DNA from: Onthophagus taurus
Taxonomy: Eukaryota; Arthropoda; Insecta; Coleoptera; Scarabaeidae
Reading direction: 5' to 3'
NCBI RefSeq assembly: GCF_036711975.1
Contig: NC_091967.1
Location: 20,212,001-20,276,000, forward strand
DNA: 64,000 nt
Position 1 is the stretch's first letter. Each line of letters opens with the position of its first letter. The position numbers and the translations under genes are program-made. Positions 34,801 to 48,300 of this stretch are shown here, one piece after another. The notes below the pieces were generated by a model that was given only the letters and a program-made list of their open reading frames with translations, searched no databases and had not been told where the DNA came from.

Positions 34801-37800
34801 GCGAAACCAGACGTGTCGAAGTCGTTTTCTTCGGGTTTAGCATTACCATTATTCACAACTGTATTATTTACATTATTATTTGTTACTGGTTTTTTATTTT
34901 CCTTTTTAGGAGCTAAATAAGGAGAAATTGTTTTTAGAGCTGCTTTATAAACGCTATTAATTATAATAATTATTCAATTAGAGTAGATTTAAAGTTAAAA
35001 ATTGAATAAAATAACTGTGTGTGATTATTTAAAAAAATACATTTATGAAAATATAATTTTTTTTAATAATTAACCACCTAAATAAGTTAATTTACTTCCA
35101 TCCACACCATAAAAGAAATAAACTTCAATTATGGGACTTGTAGGAAGAAAAGCACAACATTTTCAAATTTTATTCTATTACCTTGTAATGGACAATACTT
35201 CAAAAATCCATTAGCCGTCCCATTTAAATAATACTGAACAGATGTTCTGAAAATTTCAGCCCGCGTCTCATTTGTGTTGCCAAAAATCTGTGATACGAGC
35301 GCATCCATGTTAGAAGGAGGAGGTAAACTTCTTACATATTCAGCAATCGCCTTCACTCCACCTTCACCATTTAACTAAATAAAATAAATCTTACAAAAAA
35401 AGCTTTTAAAAAAATCAAAAAAACACCAACCTTTACATCTTTATTCGACGCCATCGCCAAAACTTTCTTATAAATATCTTGTAGTTCACTTTCAGGTAAC
35501 ATAAAATTACCCAATAGCGAAGCAACAACGCAGACTTGTTCTTGAGATAACAACAATGTTTTCGTCAACTCACTTACCATGTACTCTTTGGTCTCTAGAG
35601 ATCCCTTATTATTTGCAAATTAAGAAAATAATGATTTATTAGTTAAAATAGCAATTGTTTGTGAATGTTAAAAACTCACTTTATACGTTAATTTTAAGTG
35701 TTCGGAGGAGAAATAACGTGGGGGGTCAAATGTAGCATATTCGGCGTCGTTGGCCAATAAGCCATGGAAGCCGTATTCCCGGCAGTAAGCTATAACTTCT
35801 TGATGATGATCATCCATCGTACACATCTAATCATTAATTACAAAATATGATACAACACATGTTATTATTTTTTAATAGTTGTAATTAAAGTCATGATTTG
35901 CAAAATTTTAAACAAAACATGATGCAATATTAGGAAATATTTAATAAAGCAATGATACATACTTTAAAAAAATGATTTGGCAAAAAGGAATTTTGACTTA
36001 CCACAGTCGTTCCTAAATGACGTAGAGCCATTCTTAAGGCAGTCCTTAAACAAGTAGGTGCTGTCCACCATATTTTTGGTGGTGGAGTTGCTTTTGTATT
36101 AATGTGTTTTAAAACCTGTTGCAAGTAATGATGAGTATTAATTATTAATAATGGGTGATTCATCGAGTGATATAAAATTATTAATGTTTAAGGCTTTTGA
36201 TTAAAACTTAAAGTTTCTGTACACACTCAATTTTAAAACTTGTAAAGAAAAATGTGCTTTATAAAACGATTTAAAGAGATATTTATTTCTGTATAAAACG
36301 TATTTGAAATGTATGAATAAATAAAATATCCAAAAAAGCGCAAATTCTCCACACAATAAGTCTCCCTTAAGAATAAAACTTCCACCTGACCTGCCTTAAT
36401 TCCCTAGATGCGTTCATGCTTGCAAAAATATTGTTATCAATTCCATAATTAATGATATGCATGAGTGTAAGAAACCGCCAAATTTCTGTGAGTATTCGTA
36501 ATTTGGTTACTTATAAAAAAGGAACTCTGGAAGCATTCTCTGCATTTTTTTGATGATAAAGTCGTGCAAATGCTGATTGAGTATAGCAACACTTATGCAA
36601 TGTTGCGAAACAATATCGGCGACATAACTGAAGATAAAAGTGGATGTTTTTCAGAAATTCTAAGCGTACTATTATAAATTTACATTCATAACAGAAAATT
36701 TACATTGTTGTATACTTAGAGCAAAAATTCCGCCTCTTATTAAATCCATTTAAAGAAGCTCACAGACTTGATGAATCCATTATACCATATTTCAATGGCA
36801 TCTAAAATATGATTAAAAGTTTTGCACTTACGGCGAGTATTGTTCTGGAATTTATACAATCCCTTCATAAAAATTACTTGGGGGAACACTTTCATCTTTT
36901 ACTTCAACTTTTTTAATTCAATTTCCTTATTAGAAGAATAAAAGTTTATGGATAAATCTTACGAATAGAAAGAAAGAAATATGTGAATTAGAGACCAACA
37001 AAAACCTTACAATGAACAGAAAGGAAATACTTAACATTGTAGAGGAATTCTATCAGATGTTAAATAAAAGTTGGCGTGAGGTTGACGAGAATTATGAACT
37101 AGATTTTCTCACATATGAAGGGTATTGTCAACCAAGGATCACACAATACCTGATATTACTATAGAGGTGATAGAAATAGCCTTGCGTAAAGCAAAAAATA
37201 ACAAATCTTTTCAATTTCTGCCTTTACAATAACATGATTCCCAATAAATGGCATAATTTCATCTAACCTAAATCTAGTTATTTTTCCCCCCAGATTTAAA
37301 TTGGTCACTTTCCCTATACTTATAAACATTAGTGCGTGACGTCATAGGGGTATAAACTTCTGATGCAGGCACTTCCAACCAGGCATTAATTATCTACTCC
37401 TACTCCATAAGAAGGGTTGCATTGCTGGACTAGAGTGATCTTCATAAATTCTTCAAAAGAATTATAACCACACATTTGCGCTTCGAGGTAAATATCAATA
37501 TGGGGAACTCGAAATTTATGACAAATCTTGTTTCCATTTCTAACATCAACATTGGTGATATTGATGGTTGACAGCTATGTATATTATGACCATGAAGTTA
37601 GTGTATCGAGACAAACAAGCGAACTAAAGACAAAAGGCTCAATCTCGCATGGGCTGATATTCCCATACATTTTAAAAGAAAGGCGTTCAATAAATGCGTG
37701 CTGCTGTTATTACATTCGGCTCTGAAACATTAACATTAACAGTTTCCACTGCCAGAAAACTGAAAGTAGCGCGAAGAAAGATGAAGAGGTCGATGCTGGC

Positions 37801-40800
37801 TGTAACCCTGAGGGACCACATACAAAACGAAGACCAACGAAGAAGAACTGGCGCAAATGATGCAAGCAACATTATGACAAAACTCAAATGGAACTGAGTG
37901 GGTCATATCGTGCGAATGAAGCATGAGCAGTGGAAAAAATGGTTGCTCGTATGGAGACCGCGAGCGGATAGACGGAGTAGAGGAAGATTGCCACCACGCT
38001 GGACGACGACATCAAAAGAGGTCACTCTTTTGAACAATTGGATTCAGACAGCACAGATCAGAACCGAATAGGAGAGACCCACATCAAATAATATGGACGC
38101 AAAGAGCTGCATGATGATGAATTTTTTATTTATTATTTGATGTTTATGAGCCTACAGGCACAATGAGGAGAAATCGGGTGGGAAGGAATCGTTTTTCTCA
38201 CTATACCACTCTAAAGGTAAAGGAGAGCATAATTTTTGAATTTGCTACTTGTGATAATGACAGTATATTATGCAAATGAAATAACAATAATGTTGTGAGT
38301 GTTGTGTGTAATGATACCGATGCGTATCCAACAAACCCTGTAAAACAGTTCTCTCAGAAAGAAAAATAATCAATAAAAGGTAAAAGTAGTACTTTTTATT
38401 AATTTGTCACTACTTTCATATGGTATCTCAAAATGCCTTCAGATGTCGCGATCTTCTGAAACATTTCTCACTGGCGGAGCTCAAAGAATGAACGTTGGCG
38501 CCCCACAAGAATCTCCACAGTCTAAAGCGCGGAACAATCTTCAGAAGACATGGGACGATCTCTCAGTCATGGTGGATGCGTTCCCTAAACATACGAACTT
38601 TGATTGTACATTGTTGTTTGTTAATGTTTGAATAAAATGTATGTCAATATTCGTGTCTCTATGTGCTTTCGTTCTATTTTGTTCAACAAGAAATACCATG
38701 CCACCAGACTTTTCTGACATTTATATGTATGTGAGCTTCTCTCTCACTCCCAGAAGTCTTCCAGAACGTTTTAAAAGTAAATTTCTGTCAACCTCAGATT
38801 ACATTGAGTATTATTATAGTCTCTTGAATATATATATTTCTCATTTATAACTTTGCGTGATTTATAAAAATTGTAGTTCCACAAAACGTTTTGAGTACCT
38901 TTCTCCCAAATATCTAATCCACTCTCTCGATTTTCTATGTTTCTTTCACAAGTTCAGTTTTCTTATTTAACATGACATCTGTTAACTCATTGCCTTTTCT
39001 TCATTGGCTTGCCATTTTCTATCTATGTTGTGTTTCAATTTTCATCTTCCTCATTTTCAATTTCTCAAGGAGTATCATTAACAATTCATTAATTAGTATA
39101 TTTTGATTTTAATTTGAGATTTTCTATTGGAAGTAATAATCTGGATAAAATAAATTGTGTGAAACTCCTAAAACAAGAGCGTGAAATATAGCCATTGGAG
39201 TAAATTCTGTATCCCAAAGAGAAGTGCACCAACTATTCGAAATATGCTTCACAAACATATGTATAATGGCTGTATACCTAGCCAGAAAGCTTTCATATAG
39301 AAAAAACATAAAACGTCTGAAATTTGAATTAAATCATGCATTAAAGATTGGCGAAAACGGAATGAAACCTATAAAGAAAATATGTGTGAAACCAATAGTG
39401 AAATATTTGCTGGTGTAGGAAATATGGTGTTTATAGATGGTATAATGAATAAAGAACATTACATATTTTAAAAAATAATTTATTAGAAAGTGCTAAAAAT
39501 TTTAGGATTGTCCCCCGTCAATTATTCACCCCTCCAAAATCACTAGATCTCAAACCAACATAGACATGTCCTAGATAACACTTCTTGACAAATTGAAAGG
39601 AGTTAAAAACAAGAATAACAGATAAGTGAAATCGGAATTTATCAAATCACTGTGTTAATGTTATTAATTATTTGATGTGTAATGATTACATGATGTGTGT
39701 GTACATGAAACAAGGTCATTCAGAAAAGTAATTCGATGTTTTCCATTCCTTCTGCAATCGATTATTGAAAAAGATCTACCAAAAACATCATTAGAATTCT
39801 TCTCTCTTATTAATAAGATTACAAAATTATTTATAAGCTGTTGTTGCTGTGTTGGCTAACACTTAAATATGTGTTCAAAACACAAACAGTGTTTGTAACT
39901 GAGTTGGGGGGAAATTATCACTATAGAGTGGGGGAATCCTTCATTGAGTTCAGTAATATTATCTGCAGAGCTTCTTATAAAATAGATCAAATTATTTGCC
40001 TCTTCGGTGCTTAAAGTATTAAAAAAATTTTATTTATACAGGTGGTTCAAATTTGATGTTTGAATAGGCTATCTCAGAAACTATAAGAGTTAGAAAAAAA
40101 GTAGCTTACATGTCTCAATCTTTTTTTTTAAATAAATTCCAATGTCGAAAACCTTAAAGCGCCAACATCTTTTGTTTTTCCCCTAGAGGCCAAAATTGAA
40201 AATATTGTCAAACCATCAAGTGCAATTATCTTGGTTATTATTATAGGTGGAGTATTGTAACTTAGACATTATACGGACACTTTTTAACAGAGAATTTGAT
40301 GACGTAGTCTAAAATTTTTTCGGTTCTAGATTTTAAGATATGACAATTTTCGTTTTTTTAAATGGAACTAACCTGATTATTCGCTTATTAAATTCGTTAT
40401 TTTTTTCTGATTACAAAAATATAGGGTTCGATTTCCTATTATTTTAGAATAAATCTAAAAATAGGTTTTTTTTTAGTGTCATCCAAGAAATTAAATTTAC
40501 AGTTTCCTGTAAATTACAGTACAATTACTAAAAATTAAAAAAAAAAACATGTTTCCAATCCAAAACAATGCAATCAGTTGGTGTAATAAACATATTTGTT
40601 TTTAAATACCAGAAGTTATCTTGTTATTTAATTGTTAACTTTTTAGATTTTACCTACTGTCCCATAATTTACAGGAAACTGTAATTTTCATTTCTTCTAT
40701 GACACTAGAATCCTAACAAGTTTTTCATCACCTAGTAAATCTTGCTGCATTTTTTGGTAAAAGATATAAAATTGAATGTGTATGGACGCTAATTAAAGCA

Positions 40801-41253
40801 GTGTGTAACTTACCATTCCAACTTTTTGTCTTATATTTGCTTGTTCAGTAATCCATTCATTCATCCTTTGTTTTTCCAAAGTTCCATTAAAAACAACAGC
40901 CAATTCTATGTTACCTCTTTCAATGGCCTGCATCAATAATGAAAGAAATTGTACCATACGGTTCCATTGCCCACCACATGCCCAATCTAAATTTATGTAA
41001 ATTCATTTAATAACTTTAAAATAACGAGATTATGTGTATTACCTGAAAAATAACCACCATACAGCCTATCCAAGCAATTTTCAGCATCAACAATTAACTT
41101 TAATTTGTTTCCAATGGGTCTAATTTTTCTGGCAGGGTGTTGAGGTTGTTGTCTCTGTGTGACATTCCGAGCAATCTTCAACAGATCAACGGATACAGCA
41201 CCCCCTTCAAGAGAGGCACTCTCCAAGAAAGCTTGCAAATCTTGAATCCCCAT
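28846..41253 (-). CDS. FAM120: FAM120-family protein (constitutive coactivator of PPAR-gamma-like)
   Basis: FAM120 proteins combine an inactive-looking PIN/XPG-like N-terminal fold with RNA-binding tails; vertebrate members act in RNA scaffolding and nuclear-receptor coactivation. Twelve coding exons, 5' to 3': 41043-41253, 40814-40986, 36002-36115, 35680-35826, 35431-35604, 35182-35374, 34779-34912, 34428-34533, 33218-34372, 32064-32437, 31874-31965 and 28846-28978. Every junction is in phase and gives about 1001 residues. Family hallmarks are the start MGIQDLQAF, LIVDAENCLDRLYGG, the TPPPKIWW segment, MDDHHQEVIAYCREYGFHGL and LLGNFMLPE. The middle is Ser/Asn-rich. Exon 9 holds the conserved globular region. 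Exon 10 has a Gln run and RGGGGG. Exon 11 ends SRGRGMTVKTENG. The ATG at 41253 matches the family start. A likely 5' UTR acceptor lies near 41335. The donor of exon 5 (GTTGGT) is unusual. Confidence 0.9.
28979..31873. other. FAM120 last intron, unassigned repeats
   Basis: No coding relic recognised. Near 29851 a CAGCGTTTCTTAAATTGTGG start resembles hAT-type termini. It is followed by a perfect 12-base-pair hairpin (29871-29882 with 29888-29899, loop of five). Near 30570 a CAGGGTGGCC start introduces about 400 bases that look like another repeat, but I found no matching end. Confidence 0.3.
32463..33126. repeat. Two tandem copies of a 332-bp unit in FAM120 intron 9
   Basis: The unit beginning CATATACTTTTTTAATTAAT at 32463 restarts at 32795 and runs to about 33126, just past ATGAGCTCTTCA. 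The copies differ by scattered substitutions and a few short gaps. The duplicated block sits wholly in the intron, with its first copy abutting the acceptor side of exon 10. Confidence 0.85.
36970..38120 (+). pseudogene. Non-LTR retrotransposon relic in FAM120 intron 2
   Basis: Antisense to the host gene. The 5' part reads MNRKEILNIVEEFYQMLNKS and then PDITIEVIEIALRKAKNNK and NMIPNKWHN, the region just before the reverse transcriptase. The catalytic core is missing. The C-terminal part resumes with HEVSVSRQTSELKTKGS, ITFGSETLTLTVSTARKL, DHIQNEDQRRRTGANDASN, and a GRLPPRWTTT motif near 37990. This layout is typical of RTE-related and similar endonuclease-reverse transcriptases. Confidence 0.75.
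38130..39190. other. Unassigned intronic DNA
   Basis: Part of FAM120 intron 2. No recognisable protein, inverted repeat or tandem array; the small open frames at 38404 and 38641 have no family features. Confidence 0.35.
39200..39640 (+). pseudogene. Decayed Tc1-like transposase
   Basis: Reads TIRNMLHKHMYNGCIPSQKA, the second helix-turn-helix region of Tc1 transposases. Then, after stops, it reads NMVFIDGIMNKEHYIF, matching the conserved segment between the first and second catalytic residues. A very decayed continuation follows. Both catalytic halves are unusable. Confidence 0.55.
40476..40705. mobile_element. 230-bp TA-flanked MITE
   Basis: Ends are GTGTCAT and ATGACAC next to TA. Inverted similarity continues about 45 bases inward, including TTACAGTTTCCTGTAAATTA on one side and its inverse on the other. 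The centre is AT-rich and non-coding. Located in FAM120 intron 2, about 110 bases from exon 2. Confidence 0.75.
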
Positions 41254-42272
41254 TGTCCTCAACACCAAAGAAACCTTCACTTAACTACACCTAATACAAT
41301 ACTAAAAGTAACCACGCGTTCCGCGCATCATTAATCTGCAATAAAATACAAAAATACAAACGTCCAATTAATGATGTAAATGTTTTTAATGAAAAAATGT
41401 ACAGTTTTTGCGGTAAATTTGTTAAATGATTTAAAAGTTTTTCTATATAAAAGCTAATAAACGTCCGCCATTACAAACCCACGAAATTCGTTGTAAATGG
41501 AAAAACAAATGACAAAAACGTCAGATTAAGGATGAATTTTGTTGGTTTTATTAAAGATTTACCTTTAAGTGGGGTTTTAAGGGGGTTGATAACAGGTTTA
41601 AAACCGAGTGTAAAAACATAAAATCGACCGTTTCGGATGACAAAACGACGCTCGGCAGATAGACGAGACCGGTAAAATTATTGACAGCCGGGTGGATTAT
41701 TACGTGTGACGTTCGCGCGGATCGTTTTGCTTAAAGCTGGCCCTGGGGCCCCTTTCGCATTGATCCCATGATGAAAATAATGTGTACTTACTCGAAACAA
41801 GGAAAATACATGATTTCATCTCGAGAACACATGAATAAAATGTTTACCGGAAGCAGTACACAATTCACTTTGCGCATGACGGATGTTCATATGTTTTTTA
41901 TTGATTATTTTTGATTTTTGGAGGGAAGTTAATGTTCGATTAGGTGTAAATATTAATAATTATTTTTATCAATTAATAAAGAATTTAATTGTAAATTTTA
42001 AAATTATTTAATTATGATGTAATTTCGTATTAAACGATGAGAGATAACATCAAATTAGATTGTTATTTAATAATTAGAATGTAGGAAATATACCGGTCAA
42101 TCGAAACATTATCGATTTGAACCACTTCTGTTTATTCCGATTTATTGATTATTCACGTTAGATTGCTTTTATGATTGATAAAAAGTAAAGCGATTTCTTA
42201 GTTATATGAGTTTATCATTTCGAACGTATTTCGTCAGAAACTTTATACGTAAATTCGCGGCCAAGGCGGAGG
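41254..42272. other. Divergent intergenic region between FAM120 and CTH
   Basis: About 1 kb separating two head-to-head genes. It should contain the FAM120 5' UTR exon and promoter on the minus strand and the upstream control DNA of CTH on the plus strand. No transposon is seen, unlike almost every other interval in the window. Confidence 0.5.
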
Positions 42273-42310
42273 TATTTAAAGGAGGTACGCGCTCCGCAGT
42301 GGAATCAGTC
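42273..42310 (+). promoter_or_regulatory. CTH core promoter: TATA box and initiator
   Basis: TATTTAAA at 42273-42280 and the arthropod initiator TCAGTC at 42305-42310 are spaced so that the initiator A (42307) is 34 bases from the first T. This predicts a 66-base 5' UTR before the ATG at 42373, supporting 42373 as the first coding exon. Confidence 0.6.
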
Positions 42311-42372
42311 GCGTTTTAGTTTCCATTTGGTACGTATCTTTTCTACGATTATAAATTTAAGACATTAAATTA

Positions 42373-45300
42373 ATGTTAATTAATCAACTAAGTAATAAAT
42401 TAACTAAAGCTTCTTTGGCGACTTTAACTCATTTTCGATACTTTTCAAGTTTGAACGCGGCCTTGTTAACACCTAAGAAGTATTACATCAGCATTTCATC
42501 CTTAAATTACCTTACACGTCGATACAGTACCGGTAAGTATATCTTTGTAATAAAATTTTACACTTAATTAAGGTATAAATTTATTAAATTTGTTGTTAAG
42601 GAAGATTAAAAAATTTTATGTTAGAAAGGAATTTTGATTGTTTGAATTCTTCGGATTATTAGAAGAATGTGGAACATATTGGAGGCAATTATTAGATAGA
42701 AAAATGGATCGTTAAGGATCCACGTGTCTGAAATTGCTAAAAAAAGATTTTTCTTAGCCTTCAAAAAAGCTGCTATTTTTATCTACTACGAACTTTAAGT
42801 TAAATCTTTATAAGATAATGTCAAATTTAAATTTTAATGAAATGCATGAAAATATTAATGAAATAACCAGTTTTTGATAAAAACATTGATTTCTCCAAAA
42901 AATATTTTTCCAATATGTAAAATGAACAATAATAATTACATTGATAAAGCAAATTCTTAAAATTTAACAGGTCTGATTATTCAGAAACGAAATGATATTC
43001 AAATTTATGTTGATAACTGGTTATTCCTTGGAAAATTTTTTAAAAATAAAAATGTAATTCTTTTTTTTAATCTTATTTCAAATCAAAACGTGTGCTTGCA
43101 TACTACAAAATGACCAGTAAGATAATTTCAAGTACTAGAACTTTGTTATCTGAGTTATTTCTATTACATTTTTTTTTCATGTTCGCCGATATGTTAATCA
43201 TGATAAAAATGACGCAATATTAATTAAGCTATAGTTTTATTATAGATGTTGAAATATTAATCATGATATTTTAGTTGCTAATCGATGTTTCATAATTAAC
43301 CATTTTTGAAAAGTTCGTTTTCTTAAATACATCTCATAAGGAGTATGAGATATACAAAAATTTTATTATATCGTGTTGTTTTGGTGTAGGTCTCATTTTT
43401 GTCTTAATCATTTTAACTTAATAATCTTTAACTTGATATAGGTCTATTTATTATTTGGCCGAACTTGAGACCCCGCTTTTTGAAGGGTTTTTGTCAACTT
43501 GAACGTGAACTTGTTAGTATTCGAAGATATCACCAAATTATAAAAGAATACCATCCTCCTAAAGTACTACAACTTGAACTGGATGATATTAGCGCCGAAA
43601 GTATTGCTCTATCTCTGAATCCATTGTTATCAAATGTTTTTTTTTGTCGCGAAAGCCATTATATACAACAAAATAGCGAACATGTGCTTTGTGTCTCTTA
43701 CAAAAACATTAGAAAGAAGTAAATTGACGGTATACAATAAGCCTATAGAACAGGCGATGAATTGAAATATCATGGCGTTAATTTTACGAGCAGCAGGAAC
43801 CTCCAAGAAGATGTTATAACTCAACACGAAAGATGATGACGGGAAGTCCATTAACAGGATACACCTTGTGGGAGCATAAAAGAAGTGAGGAGATCACAAA
43901 AGCATGATATCCATGACATTGTGAGATGGACCTGTACAAGAAAATGGGTGTGAACCTCAAAACTAAAAAGGATCGTCAAATATGGACTCCTAAGAGCAAA
44001 CACCTGCAGAATACCATCCTCCTAAAGTACTGCAACTTGAACTGGATGATATTAGCGCCGAAAGTATTGGTCTAACTCTGAATACATTTTTATCAAATGT
44101 TTTTTTTTTCGCGAAAGCCATTATATACAACAAAATAGCGAACATGTGCTTTGTGTCTCTTACAAAAACATTAGAAAGAAGTAAATTGACAGTATACAAT
44201 AAGACTATAGAACAGCCGATGAATTGAAATATCATGTCGTTAATTTTACGAGCAGGAACCTCCAAGAAGATGTTATAACTCAAACACGAAAGATAATGAC
44301 GGTAAGTTCATTAACAGGATACACCTTGTGGGAGCATAAAAGAAATGAATAAATCATAAAGATATGCGATGTCCAGGACATTGTGAGACTTTCCAGTCAA
44401 CCATAAATTTTAAAAAAATTATAATTTCACAACCGATCGCCCCATAACACCTACTAGACAAGAGAATAACACTTATATACTCCAAAAAACAGGACTTTTT
44501 GCTTCTCTTCGTCTTGAATTACAGAAATTTGTTGCAACATATATGTTACTTCATTATGTTCAGTTGAATTAAATAGTTCGTGGTTGTGTGAATAGAACAA
44601 ATCAACAATCATTGTTGCCATCATATTTTGGTTACATCGTATCAAAAACAAGGTTGCGGCTGATTTTATAGTTTATCCTTCCGTATCTTAATTGGACAAA
44701 TGTTTTCGGATAAGAAAATACTTGCTTGATTGAGAAAGTTTTGATTAAAATTGATAACACAGTACAAGGGAATGCTGGTGGTATCAGAACAACATCAAAT
44801 TTCTAGAAGTATAGAAATGAATGCCGATGCCAGTGAGTCATTGTTTGGTGCGGAATCAGTGTAAGTGGCGTGATTAGCCCGATTTTTTTTTAAATAAGGC
44901 AGGCATCATTGTAACTGCCAACTGTTGAGCCATCTATTGGAGAAACGATTTCGGAATCTTCCGAAATTCGTCTGTGTTCAGAAACTTTTACCAAATATTT
45001 GATGTCATATTTAATCGGAACTTGTCTACATTATACTGCAATAAAATATCACTGCTGAGAAACTGAATTGATAAGGGATTTTGGTGTCCCATCCAGACTT
45101 TTGATCGAATTACCAAAAGAATACGGAAAACTTGAAGGATTGCGTCACGCAGAACTTTTTCAGATTTGGAAGATTTCAAAAAAGGGATAGATCAGTGCAT
45201 GTAGCTATAAATAGTAACAATTTGAAAAAAAAGGCCTTAGATTTTACGAAGAAATCCGAGATGTTGTCGCCAGATTGATTAAAAAAAATGTGGTGATAGC

Positions 45301-48300
45301 AAAGTGGTAACAAATTAGAGTTGAGATAGTGACTCTTCTAACTCTCTCACCCTAGCTCTTCTTGAGTCTTTTTCTCACTCTTTTTTGCTGCGGTATTCAG
45401 TCCATTGGTTTTTTCGGAAATCTCCTCTACCATTCCTTGTACATGGTCATATTTGTTCTCGTATTAGAAGTTGAGTTGGAAGTATAAGTTTTGTAAGGCC
45501 CTTATTATAGTATGGCTTATATTTCAATGCTACAGTACTTCTCATAATTCTGTTATTGGTATATTGTCATACGCTTTAGTTAGATCTACGAATTATATAT
45601 GGGTTTCTTGGTTCGTGGTGCTACTTTTTTCAATCATTTGTTTCATACAAAATATGTTATCACTGAATGATTCTTCATTGTTCTTCTTCATCCTCAATCT
45701 TTCTCTCTATCAGATCTCTAAGTATTCTACATTACAGCCTACTGAGCACAGTGGTCATTGAGATTCCTCTATAATATGAACAGATCTTCTTATTCCCCTT
45801 GCATTTGTCAGGAACTTTTTTTCCGTTCAAGCACTGAATAAATAATTGTGTTATTATTTCAAATAATTTTTCTGCTTCATTTTTCAACATCTCTGCCACT
45901 ATTCCTTCTGGACCATATGATCTCCTATTTTTCAATTTTATGGCTGCCTGTCTTAGCAAGTCTTTGTTTATTTCTATGGCTTCTCCCTGCACATTTGTTG
46001 TAGTATCGCTTATAGGTCCTGGTAATGTTTTACCAATGTGTTTCTACAAACGTTCAATGTAGGATCACCTTTATCTGCTTTAATCATATTACTTATTTTC
46101 AGTTATTATCTTTAGACTTGTCTTTTTTTGTTTGTCTAGTTTTAGGAATTCAACATTTATTATTTAAGTAAATTTGAGTCGGTTTCCAGTAATAATTAGT
46201 AACCATAAAATGATAATCATTTCTGAATCATATACACGTTCATGTTTTATTGAACTGCAAAAAAATTAGTATTTAGAAACAAAAAAAATCTGATTCATAG
46301 AAACTACTTTATTTTTTCTGATACATATTTGTGACTAAGTACTGACTAATATCAAATTTTGGAATTTTTTATTAAATCCCTGATAATTAAAGTCATACGA
46401 GTGATATGAATAACACAATATTAACTTTATTGTCTTTATTGTTATAGTAGATAAAATGGCAGATAACTCAGGATACCTCCCAGACCCAAAAGGATTCTCA
46501 ACCACCGCAATTCACGCAGGTCAAGACCCAGACCAATGGGATTCAATGTGTGTAGTACCACCAATCGTTCTATCAACAACTTTTAAACAGTTTGGTCCAG
46601 CCAATTTCAAAGTAATTAATATTTTTTATTTTTAACATACTTTTGTTTAATTAATTTTTAAAACATAGAAATATGAATATGGAAGAAGTGGAAATCCGTC
46701 AAGAGATGTATTGGAACAATCCCTCGCTGCATTAGAAAAAGCAAAACATGCCGTTTGCTTCGCTTCCGGTTTAGGTTCTTTAACCGCCTTAATGAGCGTT
46801 TTGTCGAATGGCGATCATATAATCTGCTGTGATGATATGTACGGTGGCAATTTCCGTTTGCTTGATAAGGTCGGACGGAAATTCGGAATTGAGTCAACAT
46901 GCGTCGATACAACTAATCTGGATAATATCAAAAATGCTATTAAAGCAAACACAAAGGTATATATTTTTTATATTAAATATATTAAATTTAAAAACAAGTT
47001 TCTCCAATTAAATTATTTATGATAATTACAGATGATCTTCATAGAAAGTCCCACTAATCCTCTATTAAAAATCACCGACATTTCTGGAGTAGCTGAAATT
47101 GCCAAAAATAATAAAATACTTTTCGCTATTGATAATACTTTCTTAACACCATATTTACAACGTCCCCTTGATCTTGGAGCCGATCTTTCAACTTATTCTC
47201 TTACAAAGTACATGAACGGACATTCTGATGTTATTATGGGGGCTATCGTTACTAATAACACCGAATTAGCGCAACAGTTAAGATTTTTACAAAACGGTGA
47301 GTGCTTTTTTTTAATTTTATTTCAATATCAATATTTACACAATTTTTTTTGGGTATTTAAAATAAGATAACAATAAACACTAACATCCTATAGACTTCGC
47401 AAAGTTCTTTATCATAAAAAAAACAGTTTAAAATACGTCATAACCTTGAGAATATGTATATTTTAACATATAAATAGATTGCGGAATATTTAAAATTACA
47501 CGTGATAAAAACAATGCAAAAAAATGATATTGGAGTTACTTGTTACTAAGCCTATTTAAACTTTCTTATGTTTACTATAAAATTAATCATTTTAATTAAG
47601 GAGGCCTTGTTAAGTTGTAAATTATCTATTTAAATCCTTGAAGATAATTTAAAATTTAAATGAATGATGTGGAAACTTTTGGTGGTTCGCAAAAAATTGT
47701 TTTGAAAACCCAAACCTTATTTATTATCTCTCAAACACTTTTTTTGGCGACTTTTTTTTGATGTTTACGTTTTTTCTTTACCCACGTCTATAAAAAGATA
47801 TTGAAGAGAATTAAGTAATAAAATGATAGAATTAAATACAATCATAGAGGTGACACTTAATGACAATGGCATTGTGTTGATAATTTCAAACACAAAGGTT
47901 AATAAAAAGATTCACGTGAGGACGTCTCGATCTATTTATATAAGAAATGGGTTAAAAAATCATCTTATTATTTATATATAAATAGTTTGAATTCTTTTTT
48001 GCGTGTTCATCGATAAAATAATAAAAATAAAATAAAATAACCGAGTTTAAAAGATAATATGAGTTTATCATTATCTACAAAACGATCGAATAACTCAATA
48101 AGTAAACTCTTATTAAGGTTATAAAATAATAAAAACACTCAACTTAAAGATGTTAACAAATAGAATCAATAAACAAATTAAAAAAGTAAGCTGTTGACAT
48201 TTTAATGGTATGTGGATCAAGTATTGATTTTTATCTTAACTTTATGGGATGATTAGCTTGAATATTTTAATTAGACTTAAAATAGTAAATGTAAAAAAAA

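Noticed and set aside
39224..39418. 64-codon plus-strand frame taken as a gene
   Set aside because: It is a frame-shifted shadow of the decayed Tc1 transposase; the Tc1-like peptide reads in another frame over the same bases.
41254..41280. Upstream extension of the FAM120 N-terminus
   Set aside because: The extension would start at a GTG and is not family-like; MGIQDLQ is the conserved FAM120 start.
44988..45179. Minus-strand frame in CTH intron 1
   Set aside because: Looks mildly protein-like but neither strand gave a recognisable motif or splice partner; left as unassigned intron DNA.
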